NCBI RefSeq assembly: GCF_001540865.1
Contig: NC_033628.1
Coordinates: forward strand, 7,356,965-7,420,964
Direction: 5' to 3'
Length of the DNA stretch: 64,000 bases
Source: Ananas comosus
Lineage: Eukaryota > Streptophyta > Magnoliopsida > Poales > Bromeliaceae
Both the position numbers and the translations under genes were made by a program. This document shows positions 1 through 10,158 of this stretch, one piece after another (position 1 is the first letter of the stretch; every line of letters starts with the position of its first letter). The notes beneath the pieces were generated by a model. It was not told where the DNA came from and made no database searches. It saw only the letters and a program-made list of their open reading frames with translations.

Positions 1-790
1 AGCCCAAAAACCCTAAGTTCTACAAGCTAAGGTTTGTAGCTTACTTCTTGAGCTACTCCAATGGTGAGAGAAGAGAGAGGTGAAGGTGTCCAAGGCCTTC
101 TTCTCGATCTCCTTCTTTTTCTCCACCTTGTTCTTCTCCTCCTTCTTCTTTCTCTCATTCTTGTTCTTCTTGTTCTCCTTCTCTTTCCAGAGAGAGAGGG
201 AGAGTGTGAGAGAGAGAGAGAGAGAAATGAGAGAATGAGAGAGGGAGTGGGCTCATAAGCCCCTCTAATGTAACAAAATTCCGATTAGCCCCTCAACTTT
301 TCATCTCTCAACCTGCCTTCACTGGGCATTCTGCGCCCAGAGGGACCAGTCTCTTGTCGGGGAGACCGGTCCCCGAGAGCCCTCCCTGCGGCCTGGGGAC
401 CTTTCGCGTACCGGAATCGGTCTCTCCCTGGGAGACCGGTCCTCGCCTGAGAGACCGGTCCCCGAGAGCTCGATTTTCAGGACTATAGCCGATTTTGGCC
501 TTCTCTCGCTGGCGTCGCGCGCGGGGACCGGTCCCCCTCAGCCAGGGACCGGTTGCATCAACCTCCCTCGCAACCATTAGCTACGGGGACCAGTCCTCCT
601 TTCCAGGGACCGGTCCCCGAGAGCAAAATCTACTAAGTTCAGATTTTCGCGTATTTGCTCTCGCGGACACGTTTCCAATGCACTCTTTGTGTCTTGGACA
701 TCTTTAGCTTTTCCGAAGGGTACTCACTCGACAATTAGTCAATTCTAAACGAAGTAGAATCCTCGGATTTCGAGAATTCACTTCCTCACA
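1..790 (-). mobile_element. Ty3/gypsy LTR (partial, off left edge)
   Basis: This is the 5' part of an LTR read on the minus strand. Its first bases are the reverse complement of 771-790 (TGTGAGGAAGTGAATTCTCG), which closely resembles the start of the LTR at 28789 (TGTAAAGAAGTGAATTCTCG). Both copies share a block of ACCGGT palindromes, here at about 365, 435, 454, 527, 548 and 609, and an AG/CT-rich leader, here at 80-250. The LTR runs out of the window at base 1, so its far end and internal region are not visible. Short ORFs inside it are not genes. Confidence 0.75.
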
Positions 791-1185
791 ACTACAAGTG
801 CCAACAAGTAAGAGCAAGAGTCACGAGTACATACAAGTGAATAAAGAGAGATAATTCTAGTTATTACAACCATTCAACCATTACATATTGATTTACATTT
901 TTGTCCTCCAAAATGAATACATGAGTTTACAATTTTATCTCCCAAAATGAATACATGCTAGCTCCCAAAATATAACATCCACTAACCATCTACACGAGGG
1001 TACTTTAAATGCAAGTAGGAGAAAGCTACTATCTACTAGGGCGCTACGCCCTTACCACGGTCCTCTGCCGGTACTTTCGCTAGGCCCTGCAACGAAGTGG
1101 GGTGAGAACTATATAAATATAGTTCCCAGTGGGTTCGGCCGCCGACTCCGCCGATCTTCCCACTAGGTCCAAGCAGGCACAAGCA

Positions 1186-1205
1186 GATAGATAGATAGAT
1201 AGATA
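1186..1205. repeat. (GATA)n microsatellite in an LTR
   Basis: About five GATA units lie in the LTR. The same microsatellite occurs in complement (ATCT) at about 30693-30716 in another LTR copy, next to the same flanking block. Confidence 0.85.
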
Positions 1206-1420
1206 TGAAATTGAAGTGCAACATAGTAAAGTAATGTGCAACATTCTACTATGCCTTCAATAATCAAATGGATGAGCTACAACATAGTATGCAATCTACA
1301 CAGTATAGATGACAACTATCATGCTACTATGTCAAGAAACTATGTCACTCTTGCTATCATTCAATCACGCAGCTCACCCATAGGTGCCGCATCTACTCAA
1401 TACCCCAGGTGAGGATTTGC

Positions 1421-1570
1421 TCACTCACCCAACTCACAATCTAATCACAACGGGAAGGATCCGCTCACTCGCCCCACTCACAATCTAATCACAACGGGGA
1501 GGATCCGCTCACTCGCCCGACTCGCAATCTAAGTATCTCAACGGGGAGGATCTGCTCACTCACCCGAGAC
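1421..1570. repeat. 44-bp minisatellite inside LTR
   Basis: Three to four copies of a unit containing 'actcacaatctaatcacaa' and 'ggatccgctcactcgcc' start near 1432, 1476 and 1520, giving a period of 44 bp. The array sits within the minus-strand LTR. Confidence 0.8.
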
Positions 1571-3539
1571 CGTCTGCGGGACCCCATAAGGCTATCCCTC
1601 GAGACCCCATAAGGCTATCCCTCGTGTGACAAACTCCGGAGCGCACTGCTTGTGCGGAGCGACCGCCTACAAGCTCTGAACAGACATGTGAATATGATCA
1701 AACCCTCGTCATTGAGGATACCCTGCCACTAGGGTCAACATCCACTTGGGAACTATTTCATCCCTAAGTTCAACATGCGACAAGTATTTTCATCTATACA
1801 CTACTTGTCATGCCACTCGTCAAGTTGTCAACATTGTTTAGATGCCACTCGTTCTCTAGTCCTTGTCAACAAAAGATTAAGTTCATTATTTAACTTTACC
1901 ACTGTAGGGTTCTATGTCACAATTCCTCTATTCTCATGCATCCTAACTCAAGTGCCAAACTCATGTTGCTACACTACTCAGGATCATGCAAGAATGGAAA
2001 TGCGACTATCCAATACCCTATCATGCATAGTACTAACACTAGTCCAAATGCCACTCTTCTAGGCCATTTACATGTCCAAGTTTATCTTTATGCCACTATA
2101 GGATTCCATGTCACAAGACCTAATCCTCATGCATCCCTAGTCCATGTGTCAAGCTTACAATGCTACACTACTAAGAAGCATGCAAGTAAATAGAAATGCA
2201 ACCATCTACACATCCTATAATGCATAATGTTGATATATGATCAATACATTTAACTTAGACATAAAAGGAAGCCCGGTTGTTTCGGGATGGACACCCCCCC
2301 CCGCCTTTTATCGCGTTTTGATTGCTCTAGTCACTTGCAATCAGCCGCCCGCGACACCCGCCGCCCGGTTCGGCCCGATCTTACAGTTGCACACCAACCG
2401 TCCGTCGATTCGCGGCCCCGAAAATTATAGGTCTATAGCTCGATGCCGCGATGCCACAATTCCTTTTTCATAATTTTAGGACGTCGCCTCGGCCCTCTAG
2501 GCAGAAACGAAGCTAAATCATCCGTTTCTTCAATATCTTTGCACCGGCTCGATGAATCGCCGAACCGACTTCACCAACGCGTTCGTATACCTAACTATTA
2601 GGTTTACATAGGTCTAATTTAGATCAAACCCCATCATTTCACAAAAACCCCATTGGAGCCTTAGATGTTTACTATTACAAGAAATCACCAAATTGATTCA
2701 TGATTTAAGCAACAATCATCTATTTAGCATCCTTGGGTTCTACTAAAACCATTTCTAGAGCATAAGAACCTAGCACTAGAATTCTACCATTAAAACTATC
2801 AAAGCTTACCTCCAAAGCTCTCCTCTTGGCCAAAGATGAAGAAGATGAGGATGAAGCTTCAACTCCAAGCCTTTTTCTTCTCCAAATCCGCCTCTAATTC
2901 TTTTCTTTGGTGGAGAAATTGCTAGAGAAAGAGAGAGACCTTTCTCTTTGGTTGCAAGTGTGAGGGAGAAGGAGAGAATGTGTGTGTGCGTATGATGCAT
3001 TCAGCCAAGCCACCTCCTCTAATAGGTGCTGTAATAATTGCACAAAACCCCTCATATAACACTATTCAACTTGCAGTTTAGCAGCTAGGTACAGATACCT
3101 TTCGCCTGCCCTTCTGAATGTCCGTTTGAGCTCAAATTTGACAGCCAGGCTCGATTTTACTTAACTCGACGAAAGAAATTTTAATCTTTCAGTTTCGACT
3201 CTGTTTGGTCACCGAAAGCTCTACCGACTGTAATCTCTAGCAAATAGCAGTTGGATTTTATTTTTCACTTTTCGGGTATCGGATTGACATGAAACTTTAA
3301 ATCTACCCTCATAAAAATAATTTTGACATATTCTCAAATTTTCATAATTTTCTGACATTGCATTTTCTCCTAAAATATTAGCCCCGTTTCCAACAGAAAA
3401 TTCTAAATCTTCTGTTTCAGGTCCGATTTCAGCACAAGTCGTTTCCGACTTCTATTTTACTTCTCTAAGTCAAATAAAAATAGTATCTCACACTATTTTT
3501 ATTTATACTTATTTTATATTAAAAAGTCGGTATATTACA

Positions 3540-3922
3540 TCCAACCGTAACTTCATAATTTCAGAAGTTCAGTTCCTCACAGTCACCAAGTGTAGGTCAT
3601 CCGTGTATAAGTAAAAGAATGTAAAGGTTTATTTGGAAAAGAAATGAAATTGAGAGCGAAGTTGTATTTACGGAGAAATTCATGTATTATAAAGTGGAAA
3701 AATATATGTATAATGTGAATGTCCAATGTTGTAATAGTTAGGTTTAAATTTCTCGCTCTTGTGATATACCCTCGAGCAAAACTGTATTATTTTGTTTTTT
3801 CCAATGTGAAATTCAATGTACCTGTTTTGTTTACACCTTGGGCGAATAGGGGGGACTTTGTCCGTTCGGCGGCCTATGTACATGCCCGAACCGACCAAAG
3901 TGGTGGTGCTTGGGGCTTGACA
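3540..3922 (+). mobile_element. Diverged 3' end of a gypsy LTR
   Basis: Bases 3836-3922 resemble the conserved 3' end of the LTRs ending at 12602 and 31278 (a 'ttgggcg' block, 'ccgttcggcg', 'cccgaaccgaccaaa', terminal 'ttgaca'). No primer-binding site follows. It appears to be an old LTR remnant into which the LTR ending at 3539 inserted. Confidence 0.45.
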
Positions 3923-4009
3923 ATACACTTTCATGACACGAGCATACCCGGGTACCTATAGTTACCCATACGTATGGTCCCTACTATATTTATCCTCGAA
4001 TAATAGTAA

Positions 4010-4217
4010 GACCAAATGATGAATGCATGCAATGTTCCAATGTCAAATCATGCTATATAAATGATTTTCTCAATTAAATCATCCCTACCACGACGTCGTT
4101 GGTAGTAGTAATTGACCAAATGATGAATGCATGCAATGTTCCAATGTCAAATCATGCTTTATAAATGATTTTCTCAATTAAATCATACTTGCCACGACGT
4201 CGTTGATAGTAGTAGGC
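4010..4217. repeat. 104-bp tandem duplication
   Basis: Two head-to-tail copies start at 4010 and 4114, each beginning 'gaccaaatgatgaatgcatg' and ending in a 'cacgacgtcgttg' palindromic block. They differ at only a few positions. No coding content is seen. Confidence 0.9.
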
Positions 4218-4389
4218 TCTTCAGACTGTGCAGCATGTGGCATACTTGCAAACTATCGCGGATAGGAGAATGCTGTTGTGATCGGTGGAGGCCCGAATGT
4301 CATCCAGGGGACTGTCATATTCATGTGACCCCGCTGCCCACATCGAATACATTTACCCTCCCCCTGTACGCACCTTCGTGCCCAATGGG
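4218..4389 (-). pseudogene. Gypsy gag nucleocapsid fragment
   Basis: The minus-strand translation contains a retroviral zinc knuckle start, GKCIRCGQRGH, as found in the nucleocapsid part of Tekay/Del gag (compare 32780-32825 on the plus strand). The fragment is cut at 4389/4390 by a copia LTR. Only about 55 codons remain and there are stops, so it is a dead fragment. Confidence 0.65.
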
Positions 4390-5671
4390 TGTTAGAATAT
4401 CGCGTGCTATAAAGCGCAACGGAAAAAGAAAATCAAACTTATTTGATTTTTAAAACTCAAGATCCGATCTCAAAATACCACGCAAACAGGATCCATCATA
4501 TTGTTTAAGATTAAAGGAGGAAAAGGAAGATCTAATCTTCAACTTTGCATAGATAGATCATCACCGCAATCTGATGATCGTGGAATTAGTTCTCTTGAAA
4601 CCGCACAAGTGTCCGGTCTCTATAGGTATCCATACGAGATTGCCGATTTGATCGATGTTCTCATTGGGGTGCTAGCTCCCTTGCAGAGAACGTCTTTCTT
4701 ACTAGAGGATCAAAGAGAAGAAGAGAAGGAGGAAGAGAGATGGCAGTTAGGATTTTCTAAAAACTTTCGTAATCCATTTTATAATAATATAATTATCATC
4801 AAGGATAAGAATAAATCTAAGTTTATCTTTATCCTTTCTTTAATTGGTTGAATCAATTAAATCCTAATTTAAATCGATTTGAACTCAATCCTAATTTGAT
4901 CAAATCAAATTAATAATTCAACATTTGCACATAAGTCCTTTCACAACTTACTAACTATTGTAAGTCCTCTCTTGAGACATTTGCACTTGAATACCACTAA
5001 TTTATAATAATTACATATTAGTCCAACTGTCAACATATTGACAAATAGGTCTTCCAATGATTCAAAAATTGCGACCAGCTATTTGATCAATCGCAACCTC
5101 TTATGTGTGTGACCCCATAGGTTATATTCTATCTGGTAGTGAGATATATTCTGATGGTAATGAAATATATTCTTATCACTATCAATAATATCACTGAAAC
5201 TCTTTTTTATGGGCTAGAACAATTCCAACTCTGCACAATAAGAATTATCGATCATTCAGATAATTCTCATAAGTCTCACAATCCACTAGTGATGCCTAGC
5301 AACATGTAGTGACATTATAGTAGAATAAAATACTGAATCTCTTGGTGCAGTTACCGTACGTATGATACAGTCATTCTATCATGAGTCCCGACTAGACAGA
5401 GGTTATAGAATAGCTCATCAAACTCTATCATCTATCATATGTCAAATTTATTCGACTCGAGTTTTTAATATCAGAAATCCTTTTTTGCTATTAAATCTAC
5501 CCTGGCCAAGGTCTTCTAAATTTAGTCTCATAAATCACATAGGACTAACGCCCCTATCTACCAAAGGAGATAGATTCCATACAGGTACACATCCTATTTC
5601 TACAATGAACCTACTGCAGCCAACATGCACTCAATGACCCGAATGGCTAGGGACCAAGTGTATGGACAGTC
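4390..5671 (-). mobile_element. Ty1/copia LTR fragment, minus strand
   Basis: The left end 'tgttagaatatcgcgtgcta' is the reverse complement of a typical plant copia LTR 3' end. Bases 5370-5671 are the reverse complement of about 7370-7682, so this is the same LTR family in opposite orientation. The 5' part of the LTR is missing and the match stops at about 5671, where gypsy gag sequence begins. ORFs at 4501-4851 and 5362-5637 lie within the LTR and are not genes. Confidence 0.7.
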
Positions 5672-5847
5672 AGTGTAGGAGGTGCACGAATCTCATAACC
5701 AAAAGAAGAGGAAAAGGCGACTATTGAACAATTCGGGTAGTCGATCAAGCTTTAGGCGACCCCTAAGACATTCGCAATCGCAATCCCAAATCTCGGAGAT
5801 GTCCTCTACCCTGTCCTCATTAGGATATGTTATCTGCGCTGGTTCCT
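5672..5847 (+). pseudogene. Gypsy gag basic-region fragment
   Basis: The plus-strand translation gives an HESHNQKKRKRR-type basic stretch followed by serine- and arginine-rich sequence. It corresponds to the linker before the gag zinc knuckle of the element at 13840-13980. It is in the opposite orientation to the gag pieces at 4218-4389 and 6421-6873. Confidence 0.5.
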
Positions 5848-5849
5848 AT

Positions 5850-6420
5850 TGTTAAATGTATGCCTATTGTTAAATGTATGCCCTGGAAGCCAATCAAGCC
5901 GACACATATTATTTCTAGGACATAAATTTGTATTTGATTTCAAATATTATGAATGAATTTGAGTTATTTCCATTTATGTTGTGTATGTGTCCATGAATCA
6001 TCTAAGGAATTAATAAGATGATGACACGTATTCTCAAGAGTTGAGATTTGAGAAATGTGTCATTGGTGGTTAATTCCTAAAAGCTCTCAATTGATGGATC
6101 ATCACGGGGATGGTGATTGATCTGGTGAGATTGGAGCGCAGGTCACTTCTTGTTTTGGGTAGACGAGTCTCGAGTCAATAATGTAGAGACACTAGAACGA
6201 ATATGCAAGTGGTTATTAAAGAACAAGGGTACTGAGCGTGACCAATGCGAGAAGTCACTGGGATGTCTACTTACTCGTTAGTGACTTACTCAATGTTGTA
6301 GTAGTGTGACTAGTTTTTTGACTTGCGGTGTCTCGGCTATTCACAATGAGGTTACTGTAGTTTGACTGTCCATACACTTGGTCCCTAGCCATTCGGGTCA
6401 TTGAGTGCATGTTGGTTGCA
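5850..6420 (+). mobile_element. Ty1/copia LTR, 5' part
   Basis: Its start, TGTTAAATGTATGCC, is duplicated (5850 and 5868). The sequence matches 6874-7440 in direct orientation over about 570 bp and breaks off at 6420 in gypsy gag sequence. It shares the block 'cacgtattctca' and the end block 'tacacttggtccc' with its sister copy. Confidence 0.75.
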
Positions 6421-6873
6421 CCTCCTATCATGAGTCCCGACATGATTACATTGCCTTGTTCTACCCATAAGGCCCGATCCAACACCAAGGCAAAAGTTTG
6501 CAACTTGAGCTAGTGAACTACTATGAAATTTTTTGGCCAAAGTCCCTGCTCGAAGCAATCGGCCTTATCCTTATCGTTCGGAACCACATACAGAATACAA
6601 TTGACAATGTAAGAGGATTTCCTTTCATATTCCCTCACCATGCGGTCTCCTTACCGTAGCTTCTTGAACCTTTCCTAAAGATTCCTTTTTTCTGTCGAAG
6701 AAAAAAGTAGAGAACACCAATCCCAAAAATTCTTCCCAAGTCACGGGAGGGAGGCTAGGAGATCGATCTCGCTTGACCCTTTTTCACCACACTCTTGTCG
6801 TCTTTTCTTAGCAATGTGCAGCAAGATGTATCTTGTCCCACTCCAAGGTGTACAAATCCTCAAAGATAGTTCC
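6421..6873 (-). pseudogene. Gypsy gag fragment
   Basis: The minus-strand translation resembles the gag capsid of the Tekay elements elsewhere in the window: a DRALWVEQGN block (6440-6500), which aligns with DRALWVEHGD at 32550, and near 6800-6860 the block corresponding to AHCLEKAAKVWWKRVKRDR at 32200. Stops and frameshifts are frequent. Copia LTR pieces bound it on both sides. Confidence 0.65.
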
Positions 6874-7682
6874 TGTTAGATGTATGTCTTAGAAGCTAAT
6901 TAGGCCGACACATGTATTCTTTTTAGGATATAAATTTGTATTTGATTTCAAATATTATGAATGAATTTGGGTTATTTCCATTCATGTTGTGTACGTGTCC
7001 ATGAATCATCCAATAAATTAATAAGATGATGACACGTATTCTCACAAGATGACAATTTGAGACATGTGTCATTGGTGATTAATTCCTAAATGCTCCCGAT
7101 TGATGGATCATCACGAAGATAGTGATTGATCTAGTGAGATTGGTGCATAGGTCGCTTCCCGTTTTAGGTAGACGAGTTTAGAGTAAATAGTGTGGGGACA
7201 CTAGAGCGAATATGCAGGTAGTTGTTTAAGAACAAGGGTATCGAGCATGACCAACGCGAAAAGTTACCTGGATGTCTACTCACTCCTCAGTGACTTACTC
7301 AATGTTGCAGTAGTGTGACTGGTCCTTTGACCTGCGGTGTCTAGGCTATTCATAATGAGGTTACTATAGTTTAACTGTACATACACTTGGTCCCCAACTA
7401 TTTAGGTCCTTGCGATGTATGTTGGCTGCAGTAGGTTTATTGTAGGAATAGGGTGTACACCTATATGGAATCTATCGCCCTTGGTAGATAGGGGCGTTAG
7501 TCCTATGTGATTTATGAGACCCAATTTAGAAGACCTTGGCCAGGGCATAGTTAATAGTGGAAAAAGGTTTCAAATATTAGAAACTTAAGTCAAATAAATT
7601 TGATATATGACAGATGATGGAGCTTGATGAGCTATTCCATGACTTCCGTCTAATCGGGACTCAAGATAAAAGAATTGTATCA
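6874..7682 (+). mobile_element. Ty1/copia LTR, 5' truncated copy
   Basis: It begins TGTTAGATGTATGTC. It repeats 5868-6420 directly and is the inverted counterpart of 5370-5671. It is truncated at about 7682, where it abuts gypsy reverse transcriptase. The three pieces together show that a copia LTR family was rearranged inside a gypsy gag. Confidence 0.75.
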
Positions 7683-8605
7683 CACGGTGATGCCGTTTGG
7701 GCTTACTAATGCCCCTGCTGTATTTATGGACCTAATGAATCGAGTTTTCAAGCCGTTGTTGGATCGGTGTGTCGTGGTGTTTATAGACGACATATTGATC
7801 TATTCTCGGACTGACAAGGAGCACGATGAGCATTTAAGAACTGTGATGCAAATTCTCCAAGAAAAGCTCTATGCCAAGCTTAAAAAGTGTGACTTTTGGC
7901 TTCGTGAGATTGCCTTCTTAGGCCATTTTATTTCCAAGGGAGGTCTATCGGTTGACCCAAGAAAAGTTGAGGCGATAAAAGATTGACCTCGCCCGACGAG
8001 TGTTGCGGAGATTCGTAGTTTTCTTGGTCTCACAGGTTATTATCGGCGGTTCATGGAGGGGTTTGCTAAAATTACTACTCCACTAACGCGTCTTACGCAT
8101 AAAGGAGCCAAGTATGTTTGGAGCGATGAATGCGATCGAAGCTTTCGAGAGCTAAAGGAGAGATTAACTTCGACTCCTATACTCGCCTTGTCGATTCCGG
8201 GGGAGTGTTTTGTGGTGTATATGATGCCTCCTATAATGGTCTTGGGTGTGTTCTAATGCAGTGCAGGCGAGTTATTGCTTATCCATCCCGTCAGTTGAAA
8301 AGCTATGAAAAGAACTACCCTATTCATGATCTCGAGTTAGCCGCGGTGATTTTCGCGTTGAAGCTGTGGAGACATTATTTTTATGGTGAGCGCTGCGAGG
8401 TTTATACAGATCATAAAAGCCTCAAGTACTTGTTCACCCAAAAGGAGTTGAACATGCGGCAGCGGCGGTGGTTGGAATTATTGAAGGACTATGATGTCAC
8501 TATTCTATACTACCTGAAAAAAGCCAATGTAGTGACCGATGTACTTAGTAGAAAGTCGGTGAAAAGTCTTGCCATGGTTATTACACATCAACCATCGTTG
8601 TGAAA
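7683..8605 (+). pseudogene. Tekay-type gypsy RT and RNase H, 5'-truncated
   Basis: This is a fragment of the pol polyprotein that reverse-transcribes a Ty3/gypsy element. It begins at the RT motif [10 protein letters not shown] and keeps the catalytic FIDDILIYS box (about 7780-7810), then the connection and RNase H ([14 protein letters not shown] at about 8395-8435; ADVLSRK-like end at about 8550). A TGA stop at 7984 and a frameshift near 8200-8240 break the frame. Everything upstream of the MPFG motif (gag, protease, early RT) is missing and replaced by a copia LTR. Confidence 0.9.
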
Positions 8606-9640
8606 TGAAATGCGATGGTTTGATCTTGAAGTTGTAGCTCTGGAAGTTTCGGCTATTCTTGCTTCTCTAGTTGTGCAACCGATCTTGTTGGAGAAAATAA
8701 AAGATCGGCAATCTTCAGATCTGTATCTGTAAAAGGTGTGGCGTGATATTGAGAGCGGGCGTGCCGGTGATTTCGGTATAGGGTACGACGACGCACTTCG
8801 GTTTCGGAACCGTTGGTGCGTGCCCAAAGATGAGGAGGTTTAAAAGGAGATATTGCAAGAAGCTCACCAATCTCCTTATAGTGTGCATCCGGGCGGTACC
8901 AAAATATACAAAGATCTCAAAGTACATAATTGGTGGTCGGGGATGAAGAAAGACATTTGACAGTTTGTGGCGCAGTGTTTGACATGTCAATAAGTTAAGG
9001 TAGAGCGCCGATTTCCAGCAGGCAAGTTGCAAAGCCTACCTATTCCCGTTTGGAAATGGGATTATGTGGCGATGGACTTTATGGTGGGTTTACCCCAATC
9101 ACAAGCCGGATATGATGCTATATGGGTTATGGTGGATCGTTTGACGAAATCGGCACATTTCTTGCCGATTCACACCACTTGGTCCGGCGACAAATTAGCA
9201 CAAGTCTATCTTGATAAAGTTGTGAGATTGCATGGGGTTTTGACGTCTATAGTATCGGATCGAGACCCCCGGTTCACTTCTCACTTTTGGAAGAACTTGC
9301 AAGATGCTCTTTGCACACGGCTCGATTTAGTACGACATTTTATCCTCAAAGTGACGGGCAATCGGAAAGGACAATTCAGATTTTGAAGGATATGCTTCAA
9401 GCGTGTGTACTTGACTACAAAGGTGATTGGCACGATTACTTATCGATGGCCGAGTTCGCATACAACAATAGTTATCAAGAAAGTATTGTGACGGCGCCAT
9501 TTAAGGCTCTCTACGGGAGAAAATGCCGACCCCCTATATATTGGAGTGATGTAGGTGAAAGGATTACTCTTGGTCCAAATGTGTTGTGGGAGGCGAAGAA
9601 AAAGTTCGCCTTGCTCGCCGAAGGCTGTTGACGGCACAGT
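8606..9640 (+). pseudogene. Tekay-type gypsy integrase
   Basis: This continues the upstream pol fragment. The sequence shows an integrase zinc-binding region (HPGGTKIYKDLK at about 8885-8925, QFVAQCLTCQ at about 8960-8990), then the DDE core: AMDF (9070-9085), SIVSDRDPRF (about 9248-9277) and SDGQSERTIQ (about 9350-9385). There are in-frame stops at about 8838, 8956 and 8990 and a frameshift near 9300, so it cannot make integrase. Confidence 0.88.
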
Positions 9641-10146
9641 TGCGGCAACAGAGTTATGCTAATGTGCGCCGGAGAAGTCTAGAGTTTGCGGTTGGAAATT
9701 GCATCTTTTTGAAGGTGTCTCCAATGCGAGGTGTAAAGCGTCGAGGAAAGCTTAGTCCTCGATATATTGGTCCTTTCGAGATATTGAAGAGTGGGTGCGG
9801 TGGCTTATAAGTTAGCTTTGCCGCCGAAATTTGAAGTAGTGCATAATGTATTCTACGTCTCTAATCTCCGCAAGTATGTGCACAACTCTTCGCACGTTCT
9901 TAAGTATGATCCGGTGGAGTTGCAGGAGGATATGACCTATATTGAGTACCCAGTGCGTGTTTTAGCTCGTGAGGTGAGGGAATTGCGAAATCCCACAATT
10001 TCTTATGTAAAAGTGCAATAGAAGAATCATCCAGCACGCGAGGCCATGTGGGAACTCGAGGAGACAATGCGACAATCCTATCCTCATCTATTTGATCAGA
10101 TGAGTGAAGATATGCATTTAAGTTTCGCGGACGAAACTTTTGTTTA
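9641..10146 (+). pseudogene. Integrase C-terminus with chromodomain
   Basis: The end of the pol polyprotein has GKLSPRYIGPFEIL (about 9747-9788), ALPPKFEVVHNVFYVSNLRKY (about 9815-9877) and a C-terminal chromodomain-like block (9940-10115) with VLAREVRELRN and the WELEE motif. This layout is diagnostic of chromovirus Ty3/gypsy elements of the Tekay/Del group, whose chromodomain guides integration to heterochromatin. A frameshift near 9790 and a stop at 10019 break it. Confidence 0.85.
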
Positions 10147-10158
10147 GGGGGGGAAGAT
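10147..10158 (+). other. Polypurine tract
   Basis: A run of seven G followed by AAGATTA lies directly before the LTR start at 10159. It is the plus-strand primer site of the element whose pol ends at 10146. Confidence 0.8.

Larger units (their letters stand above)
791..3539 (-). mobile_element. Ty3/gypsy LTR, related family
   Basis: This minus-strand LTR-type sequence ends at 3539 with the complement of TGTAATATACCG, the start shared with LTRs at 10159 and 35320. Bases 800-1240 match in reverse order the R-U5 part of the LTR at 30690-31110, including the GATA microsatellite and the conserved 'gtgggttcggccgcc' block. The 3' end of this LTR is missing: at 790/791 it is interrupted by the start of another LTR. 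Bases 2800-3000 carry a CT/AG-rich leader. I see no gene in it. Confidence 0.7.

Noticed and set aside
308..707. Open frames rich in GPV/TGP over the palindrome block
   Set aside because: They arise from repeated ACCGGT palindromes in an LTR, occur on both strands and differ between LTR copies.
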